In this document: positions 16,519 to 25,351 of the stretch, piece by piece
Numbering within the stretch: the first letter of the stretch is position 1
Layout of the letters: each line of letters opens with the position of its first letter
Origin: Flavobacteriales bacterium
Lineage (GTDB): Bacteria; Bacteroidota; Bacteroidia; Flavobacteriales; Weeksellaceae
NCBI GenBank assembly: GCA_020635515.1
Contig: JACJZS010000002.1
Location: 372,001 to 436,000 of the forward strand
DNA: 64,000 nucleotides
Reading direction: 5' to 3'
Made by a program: the position numbers and the translations under genes
Notes under the pieces: model-generated
Database searches by the model: none
What the model was told of the DNA's origin: nothing
The model's input: only the letters and a program-made list of their open reading frames with translations

Positions 16519-18669
16519 TTATCCTACTAATTCAAAATCCAATTGTTTTTTCTCTAAGTTTGCTCGCACCACTTTTATTTTTACGGAATCTCCTAATTGG
16601 TACGTATTTCCTGTTCGTTGTCCTACGATAGCATAGTTCTTTGCATCGTATTTATAATCATCGTCTGTAATGCTTTTTAGACGAACCAATCCTTCACAAT
16701 GATTTTCTATAATTTCTACATAGATTCCCCAATCAGTAACACCTGAAATAACTCCATCAAAAGATTCTCCTTCATAACTTTGCATAAATTTAACTTGCAT
16801 ATACTTTATGCTATCTCTCTCTGCATCAGAAGCTAATCGTTCACAAGAACTGCAATGATTTGCTTGGTTTTCTATACTTTCAGCATCTACTGATTTTCCT
16901 CCATCAAGATAATGTTGTAAAAGTCGATGTGCAATCACATCAGGATATCTACGAATTGGCGAAGTAAAATGCGAATAATAATCAAACGACAATCCGTAAT
17001 GTCCTATATTCTCAGTAGAATACTTTGCTTTGCTCATGGAACGCATTGCTAAGGTTTCTATCATTCCTTCTTCTCCTTTTCCTTTAACATCAGATAGTAA
17101 AGAGTTAAGCGAAGTAGCTATTTTCTTTTGATTATCTAGCTCTAAATTATATCCAAACGTTTTTACAAACTGTTTTAGATTTAACAGTTTTTCAGGATCA
17201 GGATCATCGTGAATTCTATATATATATGTTTTATCACTTGGTTTTCCTTTTTTATCTAGACTTACAAATTCAGAAACTTTTTTATTGGCAAGAAGCATAT
17301 ATTCTTCAATCAAATGATTGGCATCTTTAGATATTTTAAAATAAACTCCTACTGGTTCTTTTTCTTCATTAAGATTAAATTTCACTTCTACTTTATCGAA
17401 TGCAATAGCTCCTTTTTTTAATCTTTCTTTTCTGAGTTTTTTTGCAATGGAATCCAAAATTAATATTTCGTCTTTTAAATTTCCTTCATTTCCTTCTATA
17501 ATTTCTTGTGCTTGTTCGTACGTTAATCTTTTATCCGAATGAATTACTGTTCTCCCAAACCACTGATTATGAATTTTTCCATTTTTATCGAGTTCAAAAA
17601 CTGCAGAGAAAGTAAGTTTGTCTTCATTAGGTCGAAGTGAACAAACATTGTTACTTAAAATTTCAGGAAGCATCGGCACAACTCTATCTACCAAATATAC
17701 CGAAGTAGCTCTCTCGTATGCTTCTCTATCTAAAAGAGAATTAGGTTTTACGTAATGCGAAACATCTGCAATATGAATCCCTACTTCGTAATTTCCATTT
17801 TCTAATTTTTGAAAAGAAAGTGCATCATCAAAGTCTTTTGCATCTTTAGGGTCGATAGTAAACGTAGTTATACTTCTCATATCTCTACGTTTAGAAATTT
17901 CTTCTTCCGAAATACGTATATCTATTTGGTTAGCATCATTTTCTATTTCCTCAGGGAATTTATAAGGCAATCCATAATCAGCAAGGATTGCATGAATTTC
18001 TGCTTCATTATCTCCTGGTTCTCCTAACACTTCAAGGATTTTTCCTGCAGGAGAATTACTTCCTTCTTCCCAGTCTACAAACTCCATCAAAACGATTTGT
18101 CCATCTTTTGCATCTTTTAAACTGGTTTTAGGAATAAAAAAATCAACATGGAAACGTTCATTATCTACCACTACAAAACCATATGAAGTATTCTCACTTT
18201 TTTCAAACTTTCCTACAAATTTGGTTTTACTTCGTTTGATTACCTCTACTACTTTTCCTTCTAACCTTCTTTTTCCTTTTATATTCTGATAAACTACTTT
18301 TACAGTGTCGTTGTGAAACGCTTTTCCTGTGTTTTTAGATGAAATAAATATGTCATTTTCCAATTCCCCCGAAATCAAATATGCATTTCCTGATTGGTTG
18401 AAATCCATAATTCCAACTACTTCTGTTTCATTTACTTCTAACTGAAATTTACCTTTTCCTAAATCTGTAATAATTCCTTCGGAAGTCATCTTGTGTAAAC
18501 ATTGTAATACCAATTCTCTTTGCCTTGGATTTCTATAATCAAGAGCTGCAGCTATTTGTTTATAATTTAGTTGTTTGTAATCTCTCGCTTTAAAAACCTT
18601 TAGGATTAACTTTTTTAGTTCATTTAATTTGGAGTCGTGTTTATTTTTGGTTTTTCTTTTTTTAAACAT
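16519..18669 (-). CDS. rnr: Ribonuclease R
   Basis: 716 residues. 3'-to-5' exoribonuclease of the RNase II family that degrades structured RNA. N-terminal winged-helix and cold-shock domains (about 1-225) precede the RNB catalytic domain with the acidic cluster DPKDAKDFDD (273-282), which binds the metals, and a C-terminal S1 domain (about 635-716). There is no long lysine-rich tail. A -7 box TACATTTG (complement of 18692-18699) lies 23 bp upstream. The stop is 3 bp from the start of the sensor kinase, so kinase and regulator may be transcribed from the rnr promoter. Confidence 0.95.
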   Translation of the reverse strand: MFKKRKTKNKHDSKLNELKKLILKVFKARDYKQLNYKQIAAALDYRNPRQRELVLQCLHKMTSEGIITDLGKGKFQLEVNETEVVGIMDFNQSGNAYLISGELENDIFISSKNTGKAFHNDTVKVVYQNIKGKRRLEGKVVEVIKRSKTKFVGKFEKSENTSYGFVVVDNERFHVDFFIPKTSLKDAKDGQIVLMEFVDWEEGSNSPAGKILEVLGEPGDNEAEIHAILADYGLPYKFPEEIENDANQIDIRISEEEISKRRDMRSITTFTIDPKDAKDFDDALSFQKLENGNYEVGIHIADVSHYVKPNSLLDREAYERATSVYLVDRVVPMLPEILSNNVCSLRPNEDKLTFSAVFELDKNGKIHNQWFGRTVIHSDKRLTYEQAQEIIEGNEGNLKDEILILDSIAKKLRKERLKKGAIAFDKVEVKFNLNEEKEPVGVYFKISKDANHLIEEYMLLANKKVSEFVSLDKKGKPSDKTYIYRIHDDPDPEKLLNLKQFVKTFGYNLELDNQKKIATSLNSLLSDVKGKGEEGMIETLAMRSMSKAKYSTENIGHYGLSFDYYSHFTSPIRRYPDVIAHRLLQHYLDGGKSVDAESIENQANHCSSCERLASDAERDSIKYMQVKFMQSYEGESFDGVISGVTDWGIYVEIIENHCEGLVRLKSITDDDYKYDAKNYAIVGQRTGNTYQLGDSVKIKVVRANLEKKQLDFELVG

Positions 18670-18733
18670 TCTGTTTTATTTATAATTACAACAAATGTAC
18701 GGTTTTATTAAAAGATAAAATATAAAACTTTGA

Positions 18734-19276
18734 CTAGTTGGGTTTTGGATACAATACTTTCTTTGGTGTTGATATTAAAATTGTATTCAATCCTTTTCTA
18801 ACAAGCTCTTTCATTAAGTCTTGTTTTTTCTCATATTCTTTTCCTATGTAGTATCCGTAATACATCATTCTATCTTTTTCTACATCTGTGAAAGTCAATC
18901 TAAAATAAACATCATGGATTTCAGTATTTACAGGCGTTCCTTGAGTATAATACCAACCAAAACTACCATTTATCTCTCCTGAATATTTATTTCTTTTTTG
19001 TTGATATAGAGAATCTGTAAATAGAAAAGTAAGCGAAACTTTTGGATTTTCTTTTACCTTTTTCCAACCGATAGAATCCAATTTTGTTTCAATTTCATGC
19101 ACTAGCATAAAGCTGTCTTGTATCGATAAATTCGTTCTGGAATTTTTGGAAAATTGATATGTTTGAATCGTATCTTTTGTTTGATTTTTGTTTTCTGAAA
19201 CTGAAATATGATTTTTTAAATTATAACTTGAAAACAAAACACTTATTATTGCTAATATAAAAACTATATTTTTCAT
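18734..19276 (-). CDS. Exported protein, possibly DUF4136
   Basis: 180 residues with an N-terminal hydrophobic signal (about 3-20) but no lipobox cysteine. The central part (YQFSKNSRTNLSIQDSFMLVHEIETKLDSIGWKKVKENPKVSLTF) resembles the pattern of DUF4136 periplasmic proteins, where an N-terminal strand is followed by a helix and 'xPDLxV' strand. The match is loose. It overlaps the permease gene by 4 bp (ATGA) and is its operon partner, so an envelope role linked to metal export is possible but unproven. Confidence 0.55.
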   Translation of the reverse strand: MKNIVFILAIISVLFSSYNLKNHISVSENKNQTKDTIQTYQFSKNSRTNLSIQDSFMLVHEIETKLDSIGWKKVKENPKVSLTFLFTDSLYQQKRNKYSGEINGSFGWYYTQGTPVNTEIHDVYFRLTFTDVEKDRMMYYGYYIGKEYEKKQDLMKELVRKGLNTILISTPKKVLYPKPN

Positions 19277-20508
19277 TTTTTCACTTCGTATCCTAAATCA
19301 TTTATGCAATTTTCTACTTCCTCTTTGGAATATTCTTCTCCTTGAATAGCAACTGTTTTTGAGTTTAAATCTACTTCCACAGAAGTAATTCCTTTAATTT
19401 TAGCTACATTTTTTTCAACCGAAGATTTGCAATGATTGCACGTCATTCCGTCTACTTGAATTACTGTTGAACTTGAATTCATAACATTTACCTTTTTATT
19501 GATTTTTATTGATTTTAAAAATGAGTATACCATTAACAACGAAAGTACAACTCCTGAAATAATATTTACAATTCCATACATTCCTGCGGAATGATGATTC
19601 ATTTCACTAAAAGAAAACCATTCTATAGAAGAATATGAATTGATTAGAATTCCAAAACCAATGGAACATAAAACGATTGAAAACAGATACACCAATACGA
19701 ACTTCTTACCAATCACTTTTGACAACACTGTAATGGTAGCAATATTTGTAGCAGGACCCAACATTAAGAATACTAAAATAGCACCTGGAGAAATTCCTTT
19801 CATAGCAAAAACCATTGCCAATGGAATAGAACCTGTTGCACACACATAGAGAGGAAGTGAAATTAATATAATGATTAAAAATTCTTTCCATGTGTTTGCC
19901 ATTGATTCACTAAAATATCCTTCGGGAATGAGTATAGAAACCAATGATGCTAATACCAATCCTATAAGAATCCATTTAGATAAATCCTGTACCATAGAAA
20001 CAAAACCATATCTAAAAACCTCTTTCCATTTTTGAGTAAACGTACCATAGTTAGTTTCTTCTTGTTCAAAAGAATAATTCTGTTTTTTTTCATCTTTAAA
20101 AACAACATTAGCTAATCCTCCACCTACAAAACCAGAAAATAATGCAATTATTGGACGCAAAATAGCAAACGGAAGTCCTAGCATAGCATACGTGGCAAAA
20201 ATACTGTCTACTCCTGTTTGTGGTGTTGAAATTAAAAATGAAGAAACGGCTCCTTTTGATGCTCCATTTTTATACAATGAGCAAGTAACAGGAATAACTC
20301 CACAGGAACATAATGGCAATGGAACTCCCAACAACGAAGCTTTAACTACCGATAAAAAGTTTGGTTCACCTAGATGTGTTTGTAAAAATGAAGCAGGAAC
20401 AAAAACTTTTAATATTCCTGACATTAAAAAACCTAACAGTAACCAAGGCGACATTTCAAGCACTAATTGCCAAAAAACAGTAAAGAAATTTATTATATTC
20501 TCTATCAT
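19273..20508 (-). CDS. Permease with C-terminal HMA domain (SO_0444-type Cu/Zn efflux)
   Basis: 411 residues. PF03773-type permease with about eight transmembrane segments in two halves; the first half has PLPLCSCGVIPV, with the CSCG motif likely in the metal path. A heavy-metal-associated domain follows (348-411) with CNHC metal ligands at Cys357 and Cys360. This fusion matches the SO_0444 family that exports copper or zinc, so the likely role is metal detoxification. The first gene of a two-gene operon. It is divergent from porQ. Confidence 0.85.
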   Translation of the reverse strand: MIENIINFFTVFWQLVLEMSPWLLLGFLMSGILKVFVPASFLQTHLGEPNFLSVVKASLLGVPLPLCSCGVIPVTCSLYKNGASKGAVSSFLISTPQTGVDSIFATYAMLGLPFAILRPIIALFSGFVGGGLANVVFKDEKKQNYSFEQEETNYGTFTQKWKEVFRYGFVSMVQDLSKWILIGLVLASLVSILIPEGYFSESMANTWKEFLIIILISLPLYVCATGSIPLAMVFAMKGISPGAILVFLMLGPATNIATITVLSKVIGKKFVLVYLFSIVLCSIGFGILINSYSSIEWFSFSEMNHHSAGMYGIVNIISGVVLSLLMVYSFLKSIKINKKVNVMNSSSTVIQVDGMTCNHCKSSVEKNVAKIKGITSVEVDLNSKTVAIQGEEYSKEEVENCINDLGYEVKK

Positions 20509-20554
20509 TCAACGAATTTAAGGAAATATTTTTTCTATTAAATACTAAAATTAC

Positions 20555-20562
20555 TATTTTTG
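20555..20562 (+). promoter_or_regulatory. -7 box of porQ
   Basis: TATTTTTG, 14 bp before the porQ ATG. It fits TAnnTTTG and implies a leader of about 10 nt. No convincing -33 box. Confidence 0.5.
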
Positions 20563-20576
20563 AGTTCTTTTTTCAG

Positions 20577-21584
20577 ATGAAATTACTGTTTGGTCAAATA
20601 CTACTTATTTTTTCTATTTTTTGTTTTACTCAAAACGGAGAACAAATTTATTCTTTTATGAATGTTCCCACCTCGGCACGACAAGCGAGTTTAGGAGGAA
20701 ATATAAATTCTGCATGGGATTCTGATTCTAATTTGGCATTATGGAATCCTGCTCTAATGAATGAAGAAATGAATAACCAAGTAGGAATTAACTATATATC
20801 TTATCTTGCAGATATTAGCTTTGGAACTGTTTCTTGGGTTCATCAGCTTGATGATAAAAACTATATTTCTTTACATGGAAGGTATTTTGACTATGGAACT
20901 TTTACGCAAACCAATGAATTTGGAAATGAAGAAGGAACTTTTACGGCAAGCGACGTAGCAATTACGTTAGGTTACGCATATAATATATCCGACTTTTTTA
21001 CTGTAGGAACAAATCTTTCTTACATAAATAGTAAAATAGAATCGTATCAATCGACGGGATTGGTAACGGATTTAGGAATCGTTTTTCATGATATTGATTA
21101 CAACACTAATGTTTCTTTAGTAATCAGAAATCTTGGCTGGCAACTTACTGCTTACGACTCTAAATTAGAGAAACTTCCTCTACAAATTAATCTTGGGTTT
21201 TCTCAGAAGTACGAAGAGTTTCCTATTGAAATATCTGCAAACTTGCATGATTTACAAAAATTTGATATTTCTTCTCCTAGTAATAAAAATGGACAAGAAG
21301 TGAAACTTACGCGAAAATTAATCGATCATTTTTCGTTTGGTGCAGAGTTATTTCCCGACAAGGGTTTTAACTTACGAGTAGGATACAATTTTAAAAGAGG
21401 TAATGAACTTGCGGTACAAGATGTGCGTTCGTTTTCTGGACTTACATTTGGATTTGGTGTAAAAATCAAAAGCTTTAAGTTTGACTACGCACGAGCTAAC
21501 TACTTTAAAGGAGATGCATCGAATCACTTTGGAATGCGTATCGATTTAGAATCCTTATTAGGAAAAAGGTATAGTTGGCAGTAA
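20577..21584 (+). CDS. porQ: Type IX secretion system protein PorQ
   Basis: 335 residues. Signal peptide (1-18), then an outer-membrane beta-barrel of the PorV/PorQ (FadL-like) type beginning with YSFMNVPTSARQASLGGNINSAWD, the hallmark N-terminus of PorQ. With PorU, PorV and PorZ, PorQ forms the attachment complex that receives T9SS cargo at the cell surface. In F. johnsoniae-like genomes it is usually followed by cmk; here a T9SS cargo gene follows instead. Distinction from PorV rests on length and the N-terminal pattern. Confidence 0.82.
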   Translation: MKLLFGQILLIFSIFCFTQNGEQIYSFMNVPTSARQASLGGNINSAWDSDSNLALWNPALMNEEMNNQVGINYISYLADISFGTVSWVHQLDDKNYISLHGRYFDYGTFTQTNEFGNEEGTFTASDVAITLGYAYNISDFFTVGTNLSYINSKIESYQSTGLVTDLGIVFHDIDYNTNVSLVIRNLGWQLTAYDSKLEKLPLQINLGFSQKYEEFPIEISANLHDLQKFDISSPSNKNGQEVKLTRKLIDHFSFGAELFPDKGFNLRVGYNFKRGNELAVQDVRSFSGLTFGFGVKIKSFKFDYARANYFKGDASNHFGMRIDLESLLGKRYSWQ

Positions 21585-21691
21585 CAATTACACATTTACA
21601 TTAGATTTAGAAGTTTGTTATGTGAACTCAACTTCCATTTTATCTATTTGTTAAATCTTAGTTTTAGATAAAAAAGTAAAAAGTTGTTCTT

Positions 21692-21699
21692 TAGTTTTG
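21692..21699 (+). promoter_or_regulatory. -7 box that fixes the start of the T9SS cargo gene
   Basis: TAGTTTTG ends at 21699. It overlaps the upstream TTG codon at 21697, so the ATG at 21730 is the first possible start on the transcript. Confidence 0.6.
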
Positions 21700-21729
21700 C
21701 TTATAAAATTACATTTAAAACAATTGATT

Positions 21730-23106
21730 ATGAGCAAGTTTTACACATTATTTATTTTTTTCTTTACGGTTGTTGCGTACTCACAAAACTTAACTGTAAA
21801 CGGAGGTATGGAATCTTGGACAGCAGGAGCATTAGACACTTGGACAAGCGAATCAGGAACGACAATAGAACAAGAAACTTCAATCAAAGCTGAAGGAAAC
21901 AGTTCTGCTAAATTTACAGTTACCACACAAAGTCAAGGAGATACGGATTTTAGGCAAACGGTTTCTGTTGAAGCAGGAAAAATTTATACGGTATCTTTTA
22001 AAGTATTCCTAACGGATAACGAATCCGAAGCACGATTGTATGCGGGAACATACCAAAATGTTTATTCTGACGAAACTAAATTAAACGAATGGCAAACGTT
22101 AAGTTACGACTATTCTGCTGCCGCAACTGGTAATGTAGAATTTGGGATTCGTTTTTATGATATTCCAAGTAATTGGACAGGAGCTGGTTCTGTAATGTAC
22201 ATAGATGATTTTGTAGTAGAAGAGCAAGGTGCAGTTCCTTATACATCGGTTACAAATTTAGCTGAATTAAGAGCTGATGTAGCAACAAATGGAACAGGAG
22301 GAAATTACGTTATAACAGGAGAAGTAGTTGTTTCTTATATTGTTCAAGATGCAGGAACAGGTATAGGAGGAAGAAATCAAAAATATGTACAAGATGCAAA
22401 TGCAGGAATTTTAATTGACGATAGTAATGGCACAATCACGTCTTCTCTTGTAGAAGGAGATGGAATCATCAATTTAAAAGGTCAAGTTTCTGAATACAAT
22501 GGAGTTTTACAACTTATTCCATCTGAAAATGCAACTGCAAGCTCAAGTGGCACTTCATTAGCACCAATTGTTGTTTCTATAAGTGATTTCTTAGCAAACG
22601 GAGAAATGTATGAAAGTAGATTGATTCAGTTTGATAATGCTTCATTTACCGATGCGGGTTCTACTATAGCATCAGATACTAATTATAATTTATCTTCTGA
22701 TGGGTCTACAGTTACAGTGAGAACTTCGTTTGACGCTTCTGATTACATAGGACAAACGCTTCCTACTAGTACCACCAATGTAACGGCAATAGGTGCTGAA
22801 TTCAACGGAAATTATCAGGTATATCCTCGTTTTCTTTCTGATTTACAAAATTTAAGCATAGATACTCTAAGTTCATTTAATGAGGAGGTTTATATTTCTA
22901 ATACTGTTGTATTGGATTCGTTTGCAGTTTATACTAATGGGAATTTTAATGTTCGAGTTTATAATTTAAACGGAATTTTAGTAAATACAAGCAAAGGAAC
23001 TAACTCTTTGACTATTCCAACTTCTACTTGGCATAAAGGAGTTTATATTGTAAAAATATCAAATAGTCAAAATCAAACAAGTACTAAAAAGATTATTAAA
23101 CAATAA
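21730..23106 (+). CDS. T9SS cargo protein with DUF5689-like domain and type A sorting signal
   Basis: 458 residues from ATG at 21730. A signal peptide (1-19, ending AYSQ) is followed by a carbohydrate-binding-like beta-sandwich (about 20-170, NLTVNGGMESWTAGALDTW). A DUF5689/OB-like region covers about 175-370 (NYVITGEVVVSYIVQDAG). A C-terminal type A sorting domain of about 75 residues ends GVYIVKISNSQ...TKKIIKQ; it is removed during T9SS export. The protein is therefore secreted or anchored at the surface by the system that PorQ, the gene just upstream, belongs to. No catalytic motif is seen. Confidence 0.8.
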   Translation: MSKFYTLFIFFFTVVAYSQNLTVNGGMESWTAGALDTWTSESGTTIEQETSIKAEGNSSAKFTVTTQSQGDTDFRQTVSVEAGKIYTVSFKVFLTDNESEARLYAGTYQNVYSDETKLNEWQTLSYDYSAAATGNVEFGIRFYDIPSNWTGAGSVMYIDDFVVEEQGAVPYTSVTNLAELRADVATNGTGGNYVITGEVVVSYIVQDAGTGIGGRNQKYVQDANAGILIDDSNGTITSSLVEGDGIINLKGQVSEYNGVLQLIPSENATASSSGTSLAPIVVSISDFLANGEMYESRLIQFDNASFTDAGSTIASDTNYNLSSDGSTVTVRTSFDASDYIGQTLPTSTTNVTAIGAEFNGNYQVYPRFLSDLQNLSIDTLSSFNEEVYISNTVVLDSFAVYTNGNFNVRVYNLNGILVNTSKGTNSLTIPTSTWHKGVYIVKISNSQNQTSTKKIIKQ

Positions 23107-23130
23107 AAGAAAGTAAATTATACTTTATAA

Positions 23131-23165
23131 AAAAGCAGGAAATAATAGTTTTTCTGCTTTTTTTT
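23131..23165 (+). terminator. Intrinsic terminator after the T9SS cargo gene
   Basis: Stem AAAAGCAG/CTGCTTTT (23131-23138 with 23154-23161), 15-nt loop, T-run. Confidence 0.8.
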
Positions 23166-23167
23166 GC

Positions 23168-23198
23168 TTGATTGTTGCCTAAATTTAGTTTAGTTTTG
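23168..23198 (+). promoter_or_regulatory. Promoter of the ABC ATPase gene
   Basis: TTG at 23168-23170, 20-bp spacer, TAGTTTTG at 23191-23198, 19 bp before the ATG. Confidence 0.6.
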
Positions 23199-23217
23199 TT
23201 TTTCAAACGTTAATTCT

Positions 23218-24189
23218 ATGTTAGAAGTAAGTCAAGTTTCTTTTAAATACGACTCTAAAAAAGTTTTAGATAACATTAATTTTACAGCAAACAAAGACAG
23301 TCATATTTCATTGATTGGAGAAAGTGGTTGTGGAAAAAGTACTTTACTCAAACTTATTTATGGATTATTAGAATTAAAACAAGGCGAAATTTTTTGGAAT
23401 AAAGAAAAAGTTACAGGACCTGAAGATAACTTAATTCCTGGTCATAAAAAGATGAAATACTTAGCTCAAAATTTTGATTTAATGCTGTTTCAAAGTGTAG
23501 AAGAAAACGTAGGAAAATTTCTGTCGTACCAAAATATAGAAAAAAAACAACAAAGGATTAATCAGCTTTTGGAAATGGTGGAGATGACGGAATACAAAGA
23601 CGTTAAAGCTAAATATCTTTCAGGAGGACAACAGCAAAGAGTTGCTTTAGCTCGTGTTTTGAGTTTAGAACCTGAAGTACTTCTTCTTGATGAACCATTT
23701 AGTCAGATTGATAACTTTAGAAAAAATTCACTAAGACGGAATCTTTTTTCGTACCTAAAAGAGCAAAATATATTGTGTATAGTAGCAACTCATGATTATA
23801 CCGATGCTCTTTCTTTTTCGGATCAGATAATCGTAATAAAAGAAGGACAAATTTTGCGAAAAGATACACCTGAAAATATTTATTCCAATCCGAGTAAAAA
23901 ATACATTGCAAATCTTTTTGGAGATGTAAATGAAATAAATTCTAAATATTTAGGTAAATCTTTCACTAATCAAAACATACTTATTTATCCTAACGAACTA
24001 AAAATATCTTCTAAAAAAACAAGACTTAAAGTTCTGGTGGTGGAGAATTATTATAAAGGAAATAATTACTTAGCTCAAGGAATATACGAAGATGGATTCG
24101 TTTACTTTGAATCTGATAAAAAAATTTCTACAGGAAATAATGTTTATTTGACTTGTGATAAAGAACTGGTTACGTTGAGAGTTAATTGA
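23218..24189 (+). CDS. ABC transporter ATP-binding protein (PotA/ModC-like)
   Basis: 323 residues. Nucleotide-binding domain with Walker A GESGCGKST (34-42), signature LSGGQQQR (about 136-143), Walker B VLLLDEP and the H-loop THDYTD. A C-terminal extension of about 95 residues (from 228) resembles the TOBE-like regulatory domain of importer ATPases. No permease or binding-protein gene is adjacent, so the substrate is unknown. It is convergent with and flush against the HAD gene. Confidence 0.82.
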   Translation: MLEVSQVSFKYDSKKVLDNINFTANKDSHISLIGESGCGKSTLLKLIYGLLELKQGEIFWNKEKVTGPEDNLIPGHKKMKYLAQNFDLMLFQSVEENVGKFLSYQNIEKKQQRINQLLEMVEMTEYKDVKAKYLSGGQQQRVALARVLSLEPEVLLLDEPFSQIDNFRKNSLRRNLFSYLKEQNILCIVATHDYTDALSFSDQIIVIKEGQILRKDTPENIYSNPSKKYIANLFGDVNEINSKYLGKSFTNQNILIYPNELKISSKKTRLKVLVVENYYKGNNYLAQGIYEDGFVYFESDKKISTGNNVYLTCDKELVTLRVN

Positions 24190-24888
24190 TTATAAAATAG
24201 TTTTTAATTCCCTTAATTTATCGATTACAACAACATCTCCAAAATCAAAATTTTCTTGTAATGCGTTGTAGAATATTGCGTCTAAATTTATGTTTTTCGC
24301 TCCTAAAATATCTGCAATCCAGTCGTCTCCTATAAGTATAGATTCTTCTTTTTTTGCATTTGCTTTTTCTAGTGTATAATAAAATATCCTAGAATCAGGT
24401 TTTTTGGATTGAATTTCTTCTGCCGATGTGATGGTTTTTATGTACGGTTTTAAATTCGATTTATTTACTTTTCTAAGTGTAACTTCTTCGAAACCATTTG
24501 ATAACACATGAATAGAATATCCTTTATTTTCTAGATAAATAAGTACATCTTCTGCACCTTCCACCAAATGATGATGATGAGTTACTTCGTCTAAATAATT
24601 TTTTTCAAACTCTTCAGCTAACGAAACATTATTAATGCCTACAGCTTCAAAAGCTTCTTTAAATCTACGTTCTCGTAATTGTTCTTTTGTGATTAAATTA
24701 TCTCTGAAATTTGCCCAAAGTTCTTCGTTTTTATGATAGTATTTTTCGTGAAAATCACCAAACTCAACATTATACTCTTCGTGTACTTTTTTTGTTTTAT
24801 ACATCTCTTTTAAAGTAACCTCTGAGTTTTTTCTAAAATCCCATAATGTATTATCTAGATCAAAAAATACGTGTTTGATGTTGTTCAT
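24190..24888 (-). CDS. HAD-family phosphatase, YjjG-type pyrimidine 5'-nucleotidase
   Basis: 232 residues from ATG at 24888. HAD motif I is FFDLDNTLWD (8-17; nucleophile Asp10, acid Asp12), a helical cap follows, motif II is LSNGF, motif III Lys is in QSKKPD, and motif IV is IGDDWIADILGA. Features match the YjjG family of nucleotidases that remove non-canonical pyrimidine nucleotides. A longer frame begins at a TTG at 24912, but that codon lies within the -7 box (24910-24917), so the shorter start is chosen. Confidence 0.83.
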   Translation of the reverse strand: MNNIKHVFFDLDNTLWDFRKNSEVTLKEMYKTKKVHEEYNVEFGDFHEKYYHKNEELWANFRDNLITKEQLRERRFKEAFEAVGINNVSLAEEFEKNYLDEVTHHHHLVEGAEDVLIYLENKGYSIHVLSNGFEEVTLRKVNKSNLKPYIKTITSAEEIQSKKPDSRIFYYTLEKANAKKEESILIGDDWIADILGAKNINLDAIFYNALQENFDFGDVVVIDKLRELKTIL

Positions 24889-24909
24889 AAGTTTCAAATT
24901 ATACGAGTG

Positions 24910-24917
24910 CAAATGTA
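24910..24917 (-). promoter_or_regulatory. -7 box of the HAD phosphatase gene
   Basis: TACATTTG on the minus strand (complement of 24910-24917). Transcription would start near 24903, giving a leader of about 15 nt to the ATG at 24888. Confidence 0.55.
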
Positions 24918-24972
24918 GGTAATATTTAACGATGTGTTAATTTTATACGTATTAAGATTTAATTAAATTAAT

Positions 24973-24980
24973 TATCTTTG
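24973..24980 (+). promoter_or_regulatory. -7 box almost touching the start codon at 24985
   Basis: TATCTTTG followed by only 4 bp before the ATG, so the mRNA may start at or within a base or two of the start codon. Confidence 0.5.
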
Positions 24981-24984
24981 TCTT

Positions 24985-25329
24985 ATGTTAGAGGTGTATT
25001 TTTGGAATTATACTGATGATATAGGCGTTTCGGTATACAAACCATTAGAAGCAAGCTTAGAACAGGCGTTAGATATATTTACTAATTTACCAGAACGAGA
25101 TGGAAGTTATATAGGAATTGTTTCGGAGCAAGGAATAAAAATGCAAATTACTAAGTACAATAAATTTCTTTGGGTTTTAGAAATTCCAGTTGCTGAAAAG
25201 AAAGGTAAATATCAGATATTCTTGACAAGAAATAAAGTGATTAGCTTAGTAAAAGATTTATTTGATGGTTTTAATCCAATGAAAATTAATGGATTAGATT
25301 TTGAAAAATACAATAACACAGAAGAATAG
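24985..25329 (+). CDS. Conserved hypothetical protein upstream of the aldolase
   Basis: 114 residues, no signal peptide or transmembrane segment. Alternating hydrophobic pattern (LEVYFWNYTDDIGVSVY, GSYIGIVSEQGIKMQI, LWVLEIPV) suggests a small alpha/beta protein. I do not recognise a family. It is followed 22 bp later by the transaldolase-type gene and is probably co-transcribed with it. The -7 box 4 bp upstream makes a leaderless mRNA possible; the next in-frame ATG is at about residue 51 and would delete much of the protein. Confidence 0.65.
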   Translation: MLEVYFWNYTDDIGVSVYKPLEASLEQALDIFTNLPERDGSYIGIVSEQGIKMQITKYNKFLWVLEIPVAEKKGKYQIFLTRNKVISLVKDLFDGFNPMKINGLDFEKYNNTEE

Positions 25330-25351
25330 AAAAAATATAAATTAAATACGA

